18,435 nucleotides of DNA from Acidihalobacter_A sp037381185 (GCF_037381185.1 NZ_JARRQY010000059.1:1-18435), one strand, 5' to 3'; counted from the stretch's first letter, positions 1 to 9,278 are shown. Notes: generated from the letters alone by a model not told the origin. A program made the numbers and translations.

Positions 1-617
1 GCCACACCGGAAGCCGTCTCACGCGGCGCCACCACCCCGAGCGAAACGACCAACTTGAGCGCATCCTCGACCGACATTTCCAACTCCTTCACTTCGTTTC
101 TGGGGATCATCATGATGAAGCCCGAAGTCGGATTCGGAGTGGTCGGCACGAACACGGTAATGACCTCTTCAGCAGTACGTCGCTGAATCTCTCCGGTTGC
201 CGTGCCGGTCTGGAACGCCAGCGTCCAGATACCCTTGCGCGGATACTCGATCAACAGAACCTTGCGAAACGCTTCGCCGTTGCTAGCGAATATCGTTTCC
301 GCCACCTGTTTCACCGCGCCGTAAATGTGGCGTACCAGGGGAATGCGCGACAGCATCCCTTCCCAAATCGCGACGATACGCCGACCGAAGATGTTTGCCG
401 CCAGCAGCCCGGTCACTAACAAGATGGTCACCGTCAACACCAGACCCAGCCCAGGTACCGGGTAGCCCAGCAGCGCCTCCGGCCGCCATGCCGACGGCAG
501 CAGCAACAGACTGCGGTCCATAAAGTCCACCAAAGCCCGCACCACCACGATGGTGATCACGAGCGGCACCCACACCAGCAGACCGGCAATCAGATAACGG
601 CGTAGCAAGACACCCAT
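1..617 (-). CDS. DUF502 family membrane protein, C-terminus cut by the window edge
   Basis: A conserved inner-membrane protein of unknown function. About 205 codons are readable without a stop, so only a short C-terminal tail should be missing for a family of roughly 200-230 residues. Seen in the translation: two hydrophobic segments (about residues 6-27 and 48-72), then the family-typical stretches SRIPLVRHIYGAVKQV, PRKGIWTLAFQTG and VFVPTTPTSGFIMMIPRNEV. The start is ATG at 617, with GGAG nine bases upstream. It follows the FmdB-type gene on the same strand. In many proteobacteria an fmdB-DUF502 pair precedes aspS, so aspS may lie just outside the left edge; that is inference. The family call is confident and the function is unknown. 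Confidence 0.9.
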   Translation of the reverse strand, partial: MGVLLRRYLIAGLLVWVPLVITIVVVRALVDFMDRSLLLLPSAWRPEALLGYPVPGLGLVLTVTILLVTGLLAANIFGRRIVAIWEGMLSRIPLVRHIYGAVKQVAETIFASNGEAFRKVLLIEYPRKGIWTLAFQTGTATGEIQRRTAEEVITVFVPTTPNPTSGFIMMIPRNEVKELEMSVEDALKLVVSLGVVAPRETASGV

Positions 618-650
618 GTTCCGTAGCTCCAGTATTCCTGCGAAACGACG

Positions 651-672
651 CCGGGGCGCCTCAGCGCCCCGG
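651..672 (-). repeat. Perfect GC-rich hairpin between fmdB and the DUF502 gene
   Basis: Nine-base arms, CCGGGGCGC and GCGCCCCGG, pair perfectly around a four-base loop. The hairpin lies in the 81-base gap between the fmdB stop and the DUF502 start. No T-run follows on the minus strand, so it is not a classical intrinsic terminator. It could be a processing, stability or attenuation element in the shared transcript. Confidence 0.6.
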
Positions 673-698
673 AGCGAATATCGATCATGCGACCTGTA

Positions 699-971
699 TC
701 AGGTGCCGTCGGAAGCCGCACAGGCGCTACAGCCGCTCGGCTTGCTGTCGCCACCACCGCCATCCTTCGCAGCGATATTGCGCTTCCCGTCTTTCTTGAA
801 GTCGGTCTCGTACCAACCACCGCCGGACAAACGGAAACCGGTCGCCGACACCTGCTTTTTCAGCGCCGACTTGCCGCAAGCCGGACACTCGGTCAATGGC
901 GCATCACTCATACGCTGCATCGCCTCAAGCTCATGGCCACAGGATTCGCAACGGTACTCATAAATAGGCAT
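699..971 (-). CDS. FmdB-type zinc-ribbon protein
   Basis: A 90-residue protein of the FmdB/CxxC_CxxC_SSSS regulatory family, whose members are presumed to bind zinc; their molecular role is not firmly known. It begins with the family signature MPIYEYRCESCGHELE. Cys8-Cys11 and Cys29-Cys32 form the zinc ribbon. A glycine-rich, charged tail follows and ends with a further CxxC (Cys81, Cys84). The start ATG at 971 has GGAG ten bases upstream. It is the first gene of a probable two-gene unit with the DUF502 gene. A perfect TATAAT occurs on the minus strand about 85 bases upstream. Confidence 0.92.
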   Translation of the reverse strand: MPIYEYRCESCGHELEAMQRMSDAPLTECPACGKSALKKQVSATGFRLSGGGWYETDFKKDGKRNIAAKDGGGGDSKPSGCSACAASDGT

Positions 972-1056
972 GGAAAAGTTTCTCCGCTAACGGCCCTCCC
1001 GCGCCCACGCATCGACTCACGTGGCCGGGGGAAGAGATTCAATCGACATACGTGGC

Positions 1057-1062
1057 ATTATA
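1057..1062 (-). promoter_or_regulatory. Possible -10 element of the fmdB promoter
   Basis: The minus strand reads TATAAT here, a perfect sigma-70 -10 box in the 170-base gap between the divergent fmdB and DsrE-family genes. No good -35 box is present at the usual 16-18 base spacing, and there is no extended -10 TG. It would give a leader of roughly 80 bases for fmdB. The same gap must also hold the plus-strand promoter for the DsrE-family gene, which I could not identify. Confidence 0.35.
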
Positions 1063-1141
1063 TGGGGCTGCTTTTTACCAAAACCAGTCTCGGCGCAAAA
1101 ATTTTTCGCCCTCGATCAACTCGTTATCAAGGAACGTTTGA

Positions 1142-1519
1142 ATGGCGGACAAGATCGTCATCATGCTGCTCAACCTGAATCCGGAAGCACCCGCCACGCT
1201 CGGCGCGCCCTTCTTCCAGGCCACCGTGGCAGCGGCCATGGACTTGGAGGTGGAAATCTACTTCGCTGCGCGCACCACGCGCCTGCTCATCCAGGGGGAA
1301 GCCGACTCGATCTATCCCGGCAACGCCAGAGAGAAGTCCGTCTATTCCTTCATGCAAGATGCACACGAAGCCGGCGCCAAGTTCTACTCCTGCGCAGGCG
1401 CGATGGACGAGAACGGGCTTACGCTGGACAACGCCGTTCCCGAACTCGACGGCGTGCGCGGCGGCGGCGCCTTCATCGGCGAGGTCGTCGAAGAGAACGT
1501 CGCCACGCTGACGTATTGA
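1142..1519 (+). CDS. DsrE/YchN-like family protein
   Basis: A 125-residue small cytoplasmic protein of the DsrE-like fold. The family includes sulfur-carrier subunits (DsrE, TusD) and YchN-type proteins of unclear role. Seen: an N-terminal beta strand KIVIMLL, a middle segment with LEVEIYFAARTTRLL, and a single cysteine, Cys84, in FYSCAGAMDENGL, where the family keeps its conserved Cys. A GGGAFIGEVV stretch lies near the end. AAGGAA seven bases before the ATG supports this start. The SDR gene follows 25 bases later, suggesting co-transcription. No dsrF, dsrH or tusA neighbour is present, so a role in reverse dissimilatory sulfite reduction cannot be claimed. The lone Cys84 allows a persulfide-carrier role, but that is inference. 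Confidence 0.8.
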   Translation: MADKIVIMLLNLNPEAPATLGAPFFQATVAAAMDLEVEIYFAARTTRLLIQGEADSIYPGNAREKSVYSFMQDAHEAGAKFYSCAGAMDENGLTLDNAVPELDGVRGGGAFIGEVVEENVATLTY

Positions 1520-1544
1520 CAGGCTGGTTGAAGCGCAAGAAGCG

Positions 1545-2393
1545 ATGACGACACGCAGTATTCTCATCACCGGCTGCTCCAGTGGCATTGGACACACGGT
1601 CGCACATGGCCTGCAGGGGCGCGGCTGGCGAGTATTCGCTACCGCCCGGCACATGGAGGACGTGGAGCGTCTGCGCGGCGAAGGCCTGGAGGCCGAACGG
1701 CTCGATCTAGCCGATCCCGATTCGATCGCCGCTGCGCTCGACCGCATCATCGAGCGCAGTGGCGGCACGCTCGACGCCCTGTTCAACAACGGCGCCTACG
1801 GCCAACCGGGAGCGGTGGAGGACCTGACGCGCGAGGTCCTGCGCGAACAACTGGAAACCAACCTGCTCGGCTGGCTCGACCTCACCAACCGCATCATCCC
1901 CATCATGCGCCGCCAGGGACACGGGCGCATCGTCAACAACAGCTCGGTCCTAGGCCTCGTCGCGCTGCCGTTTCGTGGCGCCTACAACACCAGCAAATTC
2001 GCGCTCGAGGGACTTAGCGACACGCTGCGTCTGGAACTGCATGGCAGCGGCATCAGCGTCAGCCTCATCGAACCCGGCCCCATCACCAGCCGCTTCCGAG
2101 CGAACGCCTATGCGGCGTTCCAGCGCAACATCGACCGCGAGCACAGCGCTTACCGTACCCAGTACCGCGGAGCGGAGCAGCGCCTGGCACGGCCCGACAA
2201 AGGCGGTGATCCGTTTTCGCTGGGGCCGGAAGCGGTGTTGAAACGGGTGATCCACGCGCTGGAGTCGCCCCGACCCAAACCGCGTTACTACGTCACCTTC
2301 CCCACCTGGCTGTTCGGCACGCTACGCCGGCTGCTGCCGACACGGGCCCTCGACCAGGTCCTGCTGAGGGTGTCACGCGGGGAGAACCGCTGA
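1545..2393 (+). CDS. Short-chain dehydrogenase/reductase, YbbO-like
   Basis: A 282-residue NAD(P)-dependent oxidoreductase of the classical SDR family. Seen: the Rossmann glycine motif TGCSSGIG (residues 9-16), NNGAYG (81-86) in place of the usual NNAG, Asn106 of the catalytic tetrad, Ser134 in NNSSVLG, and Tyr147/Lys151 in YNTSK. It also has SLIEPGPI after the active site and a C-terminal extension PRPKPRYYVTFPTWLFGTLRRLLPTRALDQVL. These features resemble E. coli YbbO, an NADP-dependent aldehyde reductase. The arginine at position 35, following the second strand, may favour NADP. The ribosome site is weak (AAGAAG), consistent with coupling to the DsrE-family gene. The substrate is unknown. 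Its stop lies eight bases from the stop of the convergent small gene. Confidence 0.9.
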   Translation: MTTRSILITGCSSGIGHTVAHGLQGRGWRVFATARHMEDVERLRGEGLEAERLDLADPDSIAAALDRIIERSGGTLDALFNNGAYGQPGAVEDLTREVLREQLETNLLGWLDLTNRIIPIMRRQGHGRIVNNSSVLGLVALPFRGAYNTSKFALEGLSDTLRLELHGSGISVSLIEPGPITSRFRANAYAAFQRNIDREHSAYRTQYRGAEQRLARPDKGGDPFSLGPEAVLKRVIHALESPRPKPRYYVTFPTWLFGTLRRLLPTRALDQVLLRVSRGENR

Positions 2394-2401
2394 CAACGCA
2401 C

Positions 2402-2620
2402 CTACTGCTTCTGATAAGCCTTGAAGTCGAAGCGCCCCGAGGTCATGTCATCCCACAGATCGGACTGCAGCACGGCCATCAGCTTGAACAGCCGCCCCAG
2501 CTCGGCATCCTGCATGAACCCCTGATCACCGGCCGAACGCAGAGCTTGCGCGAGCAGCGCGACCTGATCGCGTGAGATATCCGTTATATTCAGGCCTTCC
2601 TCGCCCATTTCCACGTTCAT
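2402..2620 (-). CDS. Unrecognised 72-residue acidic protein
   Basis: I do not recognise this family. The protein has no cysteines, no signal peptide and no membrane segment. Residues 15-60 (ISRDQVALLAQALRSAGDQGFMQDAELGRLFKLMAVLQSDLWDDM) read as two or three amphipathic helices, so a small helical, possibly dimerising protein is likely. The coding case rests on a strong Shine-Dalgarno sequence, GAGGAG, six bases before the ATG at 2620, and on tight packing between the SDR stop and the clpB terminator. A second Met at residue 5 is a weaker start. It lies on the clpB strand but beyond the clpB terminator, so it needs its own promoter or read-through. A possible promoter overlaps that terminator (see findings). 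Confidence 0.7.
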   Translation of the reverse strand: MNVEMGEEGLNITDISRDQVALLAQALRSAGDQGFMQDAELGRLFKLMAVLQSDLWDDMTSGRFDFKAYQKQ

Positions 2621-2652
2621 GGCTTTCTCCTCGAAATACGATGTTACATATG

Positions 2653-2686
2653 AAAAAGCCCTCCGGCATTCAAGCCGGAGGGCTTT
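2653..2686 (-). terminator. Rho-independent terminator of clpB
   Basis: A perfect 13-base inverted repeat (2655-2667 and 2674-2686) with a six-base loop lies ten bases beyond the clpB stop codon. On the minus strand the right-hand arm runs into TTTTT, as expected for an intrinsic terminator acting on clpB transcripts. In the opposite direction the tail is CTTTGATT, so action on plus-strand transcripts should be weaker. Confidence 0.9.
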
Positions 2687-2695
2687 GATTCCGCC

Positions 2696-5287
<2,592 letters not shown>

Positions 5288-5326
5288 GAGTGGTCGGCTC
5301 CAATGCAGATTCTCGTAATGCCCACA

Positions 5327-5355
5327 ACATGCGGGCGGGCTTCGCCCTTTTCAAC
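5327..5355 (-). promoter_or_regulatory. Sigma-32-type heat-shock promoter of clpB
   Basis: On the minus strand GTTGAAA (5349-5355) is followed 14 bases later by CCGCATGT (5327-5334). The known E. coli sigma-32 consensus is CTTGAAA, a spacer of about 11-16 bases, then CCCCATnT, so each box differs at one position. The predicted transcription start, near 5320, leaves a leader of about 33 bases before the clpB ATG. The match is read directly from the sequence; activity is inferred. Confidence 0.75.
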
Positions 5356-5468
5356 GCGCCCGCAAACGTCCACCGCGAATCATGAATGCGTCATGTCCGC
5401 ACAAGATTGCTCCTGTCACGGTAAGCATCGACAATCGGCAAAGCACACATAAATTCAAGGACGGAACC

Positions 5469-6227
5469 ATGACCGAAATCCGCCGCATTCCCGCCTCCGC
5501 CGGACTCGACTGGTACAAGCAGGGCTGGGAACTGTTCAAGGCTTACCCGGCGATGCTGGTGATATTGTTCCTGACGCTTTTCGTACTCTACTTCGTGGTC
5601 GGCATGATCCCGCTGCTCGGCGCGCTGATCATCGCCCTCGCCTCCCCTGCCCTTACCGGCGGTTATTTCCTTGCCCTGCAGCACGCCGCGGCCGGCAAGG
5701 ATCCCACCTTCGAACATCTGTTCAGAGCCTTCAACGACCCGGAGCGCCGCAATCCGATGCTGGTCCTGGGTATCGTGGCGCTGGGCGCGCAAATCGTGAT
5801 GGGTCTGATAAGCATTGCCCTGATCGGCAGCTCCATAGGTACCATATTCGCACTCGGCGGGATGGAGCACGGAGCAATGATCGGCATGGGTAGTCTGGCG
5901 CTCGTGTTCCTGGCGATGCTGGCCAACCTCATCATCGCAGTCGCGCTGTGGCTGGCGCTGTTCTTCGCCACCCCGCTGGTCATGCTTGATCGCGTTGCCC
6001 CCATCGACGCCCTCAAGCTCAGCCTGCGCGCCAACCTGAGCAATTTCATGCCCTGGCTGGTGTTTTCGCTGATCCTGATTCCCTTGACGGTGGTGGCGAT
6101 GATTCCCTTCGGATTGGGGCTGCTGATTCTATTTCCGATTGTGGGGGCGGCGATTTTTCGGGCTTATGAGCAGACGTTTGAGCACGGGGGCTCGGGGGAG
6201 TCTGCTGGGAGTTCGGGCGATGTTTAA
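5469..6227 (+). CDS. BPSS1780-type integral membrane protein
   Basis: A 252-residue inner-membrane protein of unknown function. The N-terminus, MTEIRRIPASAGLDWYKQGWELFKAYP, is characteristic of BPSS1780-family proteins. About six hydrophobic segments follow (roughly 28-46, 48-70, 97-120, 140-170, 195-214 and 215-232). A short polar tail rich in Gly and Ser ends the protein. The ATG at 5469 is preferred because AAGGA lies seven bases before it; an in-frame upstream ATG at 5382 would add 29 polar residues and lacks support. It diverges from clpB. The last forty or so codons switch from mainly C-ending to T- and G-ending codons, unlike the rest of the gene. No function can be assigned. Confidence 0.8.
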   Translation: MTEIRRIPASAGLDWYKQGWELFKAYPAMLVILFLTLFVLYFVVGMIPLLGALIIALASPALTGGYFLALQHAAAGKDPTFEHLFRAFNDPERRNPMLVLGIVALGAQIVMGLISIALIGSSIGTIFALGGMEHGAMIGMGSLALVFLAMLANLIIAVALWLALFFATPLVMLDRVAPIDALKLSLRANLSNFMPWLVFSLILIPLTVVAMIPFGLGLLILFPIVGAAIFRAYEQTFEHGGSGESAGSSGDV

Positions 6228-6464
6228 CGATGCGGGCGTCAACGATAATGACGCACATTTGTTTGCGCCATGGAGGCCTGTTTCGGGCGCGAATCAGCTT
6301 TTGCGGTCTTAATCTTGTGTGAGTGAAGGCGATGTAGTTGCTGGCCGCTGGGGCTCGTTTCGGACGCGATTCAACGTTTGGGGCTCAGATCGATCGAAGT
6401 GACGCGCCCGAAAGCGACACCGACAAACAAACGAAGACCCTATTTACGCAACGCCAATCAACAA
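6228..6464. other. Gene-free convergent gap with strand-biased composition
   Basis: This 237-base gap separates the converging ends of the BPSS1780-type gene and the deformylase gene. I see no ORF with a ribosome site and no strong intrinsic terminator for either gene. The left two-thirds are rich in G and T on the plus strand and the right third is rich in A and C, with the switch at about 6395. It carries the small repeats described separately. Confidence 0.5.
6280..6375 (+). repeat. Pair of 19-base degenerate direct repeats
   Basis: GTTTCGGGCGCGAATCAGC (6280-6298) recurs at 6357-6375 as GTTTCGGACGCGATTCAAC, with 16 of 19 bases identical and a 77-base period. An inverted partial copy, CGCGCCCGAAA, lies at 6403-6413 and is the exact complement of 6281-6291. 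All three are in the gene-free gap between two convergent genes. No known repeat family is recognised. Confidence 0.5.
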
Positions 6465-6968
6465 CTACTTGTACTGCTTACGCCGAAACACATCCGTATG
6501 CCGACTAACCACCCGGTCCAGAAACACCATGCCATCGAGGTGGTCGATCTCATGCTGCACCGCCCGCGCCTCGAATCCCTCCATGTCGTATTCGTGGGCA
6601 TCGCCCTGCGGATCATTGGCGCGTAAACGAATACTCTCGGCACGCAACACGTTACCCGTGTAGTCGGGCACCGACAGGCACCCCTCGCGTCCCAGCGCAT
6701 GCCCGTCCCAGGACAGGATTTCGGGATTCACCAGCACCATGTAGCCATGGTTCGGTACCGGCTTGCGCGTCTGCGAACAATCCACGATAACGATGCGCTG
6801 ATGACGGCCCACCTGTGGCGCGGCTATGCCGACCGCTGCAGGCCCTGCCTGCCGCGTGTCCTCCAGATCGGCGACGAACGCGCGCAACTCATCGTCGAAG
6901 TTCTCCACGCACGCCGAACGCTGACGCAGGCGATCGTCCGGCCAGACCAGTATTTCAAGTACCGCCAT
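6465..6968 (-). CDS. def: Peptide deformylase
   Basis: A 167-residue metalloenzyme that removes the formyl group from the N-terminal methionine of nascent proteins. Motif 2 is EGCLS (95-99, metal ligand Cys97). Motif 3 is QHEIDH (138-143, ligands His139 and His143, catalytic Glu140). Motif 1 reads AVGIAAPQ (45-52), with Ala45 where the usual GxGxAAxQ has its first Gly; Gln52 is kept. The length is normal for the family. The ATG at 6968 starts two bases after the stop of the ACT-protein gene, so the two are probably co-translated. def is usually beside fmt and no fmt is seen here, so this may be a second deformylase of the genome; that is inference. All catalytic residues are present and activity is expected. 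Confidence 0.93.
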   Translation of the reverse strand: MAVLEILVWPDDRLRQRSACVENFDDELRAFVADLEDTRQAGPAAVGIAAPQVGRHQRIVIVDCSQTRKPVPNHGYMVLVNPEILSWDGHALGREGCLSVPDYTGNVLRAESIRLRANDPQGDAHEYDMEGFEARAVQHEIDHLDGMVFLDRVVSRHTDVFRRKQYK

Positions 6969-6970
6969 CG

Positions 6971-7492
6971 TCAGCCCACCAGGGTTTCGATGGTTTCTAC
7001 CCGCACGTCGATGCCGCGCTCGCGCAACGGCTCCAAAGCCGCCTCGATCGCCTCGACGCCATCGGCGGCAACACCTTCGATCTGCATCACATAGAGCGGC
7101 GCTGCGTGAATCCCGGCCACGTCCGAATCCAGCGAGAGGATATTGAAACCGATACTCGCCAGGGCTTCGGTCGCTTCGGCCACGATACCTGCGCGATCGG
7201 CACCGTGTATGTTCACGCGCACGTCCGGCAGTACATGCCGGTGCAGACCGCCTTCGATGGCGTCGACGTGTACCCGCAACTCCAACTCGTTGGCTACCCC
7301 TGCCAGACGTTCACCCAGCGCGTCCGCCGTAAACTCTCCGCGGACCATGAGCATGACCGTGAAGTTCTCCCCCAGGCGCAGCATCGAGGCCTCCCCCAGA
7401 TACGCGCCGGCGGCGAAAAGCTCGCGGGCGAGCCGCGCCACGATTCCCGGCCGGTCCTTGCCGACCACGGTGAGCATGAACCAGTTTTCCAT
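6971..7492 (-). CDS. Double-ACT-domain protein, GcvR-like
   Basis: A 173-residue protein made of two ACT domains (about 4-75 and 91-168), which bind small ligands, usually amino acids. Seen: the ligand-site loops KDRPG (12-16) and ADRAG (98-102), each at the start of a helix after the first strand. This layout matches the GcvR family; in E. coli GcvR restrains the activator GcvA of the glycine-cleavage operon. No gcvA or gcvTHP genes are nearby, so regulation of glycine cleavage is not shown. The ATG at 7492 is chosen because GAGAGG lies a few bases upstream; a TTG start nine codons earlier is possible but weaker. It sits between pgeF and the deformylase gene on one strand and probably shares their transcript. 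Confidence 0.85.
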   Translation of the reverse strand: MENWFMLTVVGKDRPGIVARLARELFAAGAYLGEASMLRLGENFTVMLMVRGEFTADALGERLAGVANELELRVHVDAIEGGLHRHVLPDVRVNIHGADRAGIVAEATEALASIGFNILSLDSDVAGIHAAPLYVMQIEGVAADGVEAIEAALEPLRERGIDVRVETIETLVG

Positions 7493-7564
7493 CAAGCCTC
7501 TCCCATACCCGTCCAACAATACGAACAGGTCTAAACAGTCATAACCGTGACGGTCACCACGGAT

Positions 7565-8320
7565 TCAGCGCGATAGCCAAACCATACTCGCCATCCGACC
7601 GGTACCACCGTCCCGACGGTAGGAATAGAAGCGTTGAGCATCCGCCACGGTGCATTCCCCTCCGCCATGGACCGAATGCACGCCGCACGCGGCAAGACGC
7701 AAGCGCGCCAGAGTATACAGATCGGCCAGCCAGCGCCCTGCCGGCGACGGCACGAAAGCGGTGTCGGCAACGGGGTGCCGGGTAACGAAGGCTTCCCGCA
7801 CCTCGTCTCCGACCTCGAAGGCGGCCGGACCGATGGCCGGCCCAAGCCAGGCGTGCAAATCTTCGGGCGGCGTATCCATAGCCGCCACGGTCGCCTCGAG
7901 AACACCACCGGCAAGACCGCGCCAGCCTGCATGCGCGGCGGCGACACGCGTTCCCGAACGGTCGCAGAACAGCACCGGCAGGCAATCCGCGGTCAACACC
8001 GCGCAAACCAGCTCCGGCACATCGGTCATCGCGGCATCGGCTTCGATTCCGGGCTTGGAATCAGCACTCAGCTTCGCCACACCGAGCCCATGCACCTGGC
8101 TGAGCCAGATCGGTTCAGCCGGCAGAGTAGCGGCTTCGACCAACCGCCGTCGGTTCTCCGCTACTGCGGCGGGATCGTCTCCGACGTGCGCGCCAAGATT
8201 AAGGCTGGCATAGACACCTCGGCTGACGCCGCCCTTCCTGGTAGTGACCAGCGCCCGCACATGCCCGGGAGCCGGCCAGTCCGGGCACAACCAGCCGTTC
8301 ACGGAGTCGGTATCAGTCAT
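7565..8320 (-). CDS. pgeF: PgeF/YfiH (laccase-domain) peptidoglycan editing factor
   Basis: A 251-residue protein of the Cu-oxidase_4 (DUF152) family, long annotated as polyphenol oxidase or laccase. E. coli PgeF hydrolyses mis-made UDP-MurNAc-L-Ser and so keeps serine out of peptidoglycan. Seen: SQVHG (74-78, His77), TADCLPV (110-116, Cys113) and AAHAGWRG (128-135, His130), giving the His-Cys-His site. The hallmark FYSYRRDGGTGRMA (231-244) is near the C-terminus. The ATG at 8320 overlaps the last eight bases of rluD and has AAAGG eight bases upstream. A GTG eight codons earlier has no ribosome site. The rluD-pgeF coupling matches E. coli. Confidence 0.93.
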   Translation of the reverse strand: MTDTDSVNGWLCPDWPAPGHVRALVTTRKGGVSRGVYASLNLGAHVGDDPAAVAENRRRLVEAATLPAEPIWLSQVHGLGVAKLSADSKPGIEADAAMTDVPELVCAVLTADCLPVLFCDRSGTRVAAAHAGWRGLAGGVLEATVAAMDTPPEDLHAWLGPAIGPAAFEVGDEVREAFVTRHPVADTAFVPSPAGRWLADLYTLARLRLAACGVHSVHGGGECTVADAQRFYSYRRDGGTGRMASMVWLSR

Positions 8321-9278
8321 CGTCACGACCTTTGGCGTGTTCACGGAAGGCGGCGAGCAGGGCGAGCATGTCGGCTGGCGGCTCGGCTTCCCAACTCATG
8401 TGTTCGCCGCTCTCGGGATGTTCGAGCGCCAGCCGGGTCGCGTGCAATGCCTGCCGGTTGAAACGGCGCAGAACGGTGGTCAATTCATCCCCCGCCCCCG
8501 GCGGCAGGCGCAGACGCCCCCCATACACCGGATCGCCGACGATAGGATGACGGATATGCGCCATGTGCACGCGAATCTGATGCGTACGCCCGGTTTCCAA
8601 GTGCACCCGCAGCAGCGTGTGGCCCACGAAACGCTCCTCCACGCGATAGTGACTGACTGCCGGCTTGCCGCCGTGTACCACCGCCATGCGCTTGCGGTCG
8701 CGCGGATGTCTCCCGATGGGTTCGTCCACCGTGCCGCCGGCGATCATCTCGCCCTGCACCAGCGCCAGATACTCGCGGCTCACCTCGTGCTCGGCCAGCG
8801 CGGCGACCAGCCGGCGATGCGCGCCGGGCGACTTGGCCACCACCATGAGCCCGCTGGTGTCCTTGTCCAGACGGTGCACGATGCCGGCACGCGGCAAGGT
8901 GGCCAGGGCCGGTTCATGGTGCAGCAGCGCGTTCAGCAGGGTGCCTTCGGGATTGCCGGCCGCCGGATGCACGACCAACCCCGCAGGCTTGTTGAGCACC
9001 AGGATCTCGGCATCCTCGTAGCGGATGTCCAGCGCGATGGCCTGCGGCCGGTCGTCGTGCACCGTCTCGATCAAGGGGCGCACCTGCACGGACTGGCCTC
9101 CGCTGACCGTGTCGCGCGGCTTCGGCACACGGCCATCCAGAGTCACGCGGCCGGCGTCGATCCACGCCTTCAGGCGACTGCGCGAATATTCAGGCATCAG
9201 TCTAGCCAGAGCCTGGTCGACGCGTTGGCCGGCCAATTCCGGGGGAATGTTTGTAGTAACTAGCTCTTCAGGGGACAT
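8313..9278 (-). CDS. rluD: 23S rRNA pseudouridine synthase RluD
   Basis: A 321-residue enzyme that converts uridines of helix 69 of 23S rRNA (1911, 1915 and 1917 in E. coli numbering) to pseudouridine, aiding 50S assembly. Seen: an N-terminal S4 RNA-binding domain (about 15-70, with YSRSRLKAWIDAGRVTLDG), then the RluA-type catalytic domain. The active-site stretch GIVHRLDKDTSGLMVVAK holds catalytic Asp138. ETGRTHQIRVHMAH and HPIVGDPVYGGR are further family stretches. The closeness to E. coli RluD, including PRAGIVHRLDKD and RQALHAT, favours RluD over RluA or RluC. The ATG at 9278 is chosen over a TTG four codons upstream; neither has a clear Shine-Dalgarno. It diverges from bamD, as in E. coli. 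Confidence 0.94.
   Translation of the reverse strand: MSPEELVTTNIPPELAGQRVDQALARLMPEYSRSRLKAWIDAGRVTLDGRVPKPRDTVSGGQSVQVRPLIETVHDDRPQAIALDIRYEDAEILVLNKPAGLVVHPAAGNPEGTLLNALLHHEPALATLPRAGIVHRLDKDTSGLMVVAKSPGAHRRLVAALAEHEVSREYLALVQGEMIAGGTVDEPIGRHPRDRKRMAVVHGGKPAVSHYRVEERFVGHTLLRVHLETGRTHQIRVHMAHIRHPIVGDPVYGGRLRLPPGAGDELTTVLRRFNRQALHATRLALEHPESGEHMSWEAEPPADMLALLAAFREHAKGRDDD

Noticed and set aside
5331..5351. GGGC-TTC-GCCC-TTTT on the plus strand, resembling a terminator
   Set aside because: The stem is only four bases and no gene ends just upstream on that strand; the bases are better explained as part of the clpB heat-shock promoter.
7541..7561. Overlapping small palindromes (GTGAC/GTCAC, CCGTG/CACGG) between pgeF and the ACT gene
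   Set aside because: Arms of five bases are expected by chance at this GC content, and no T-run follows.
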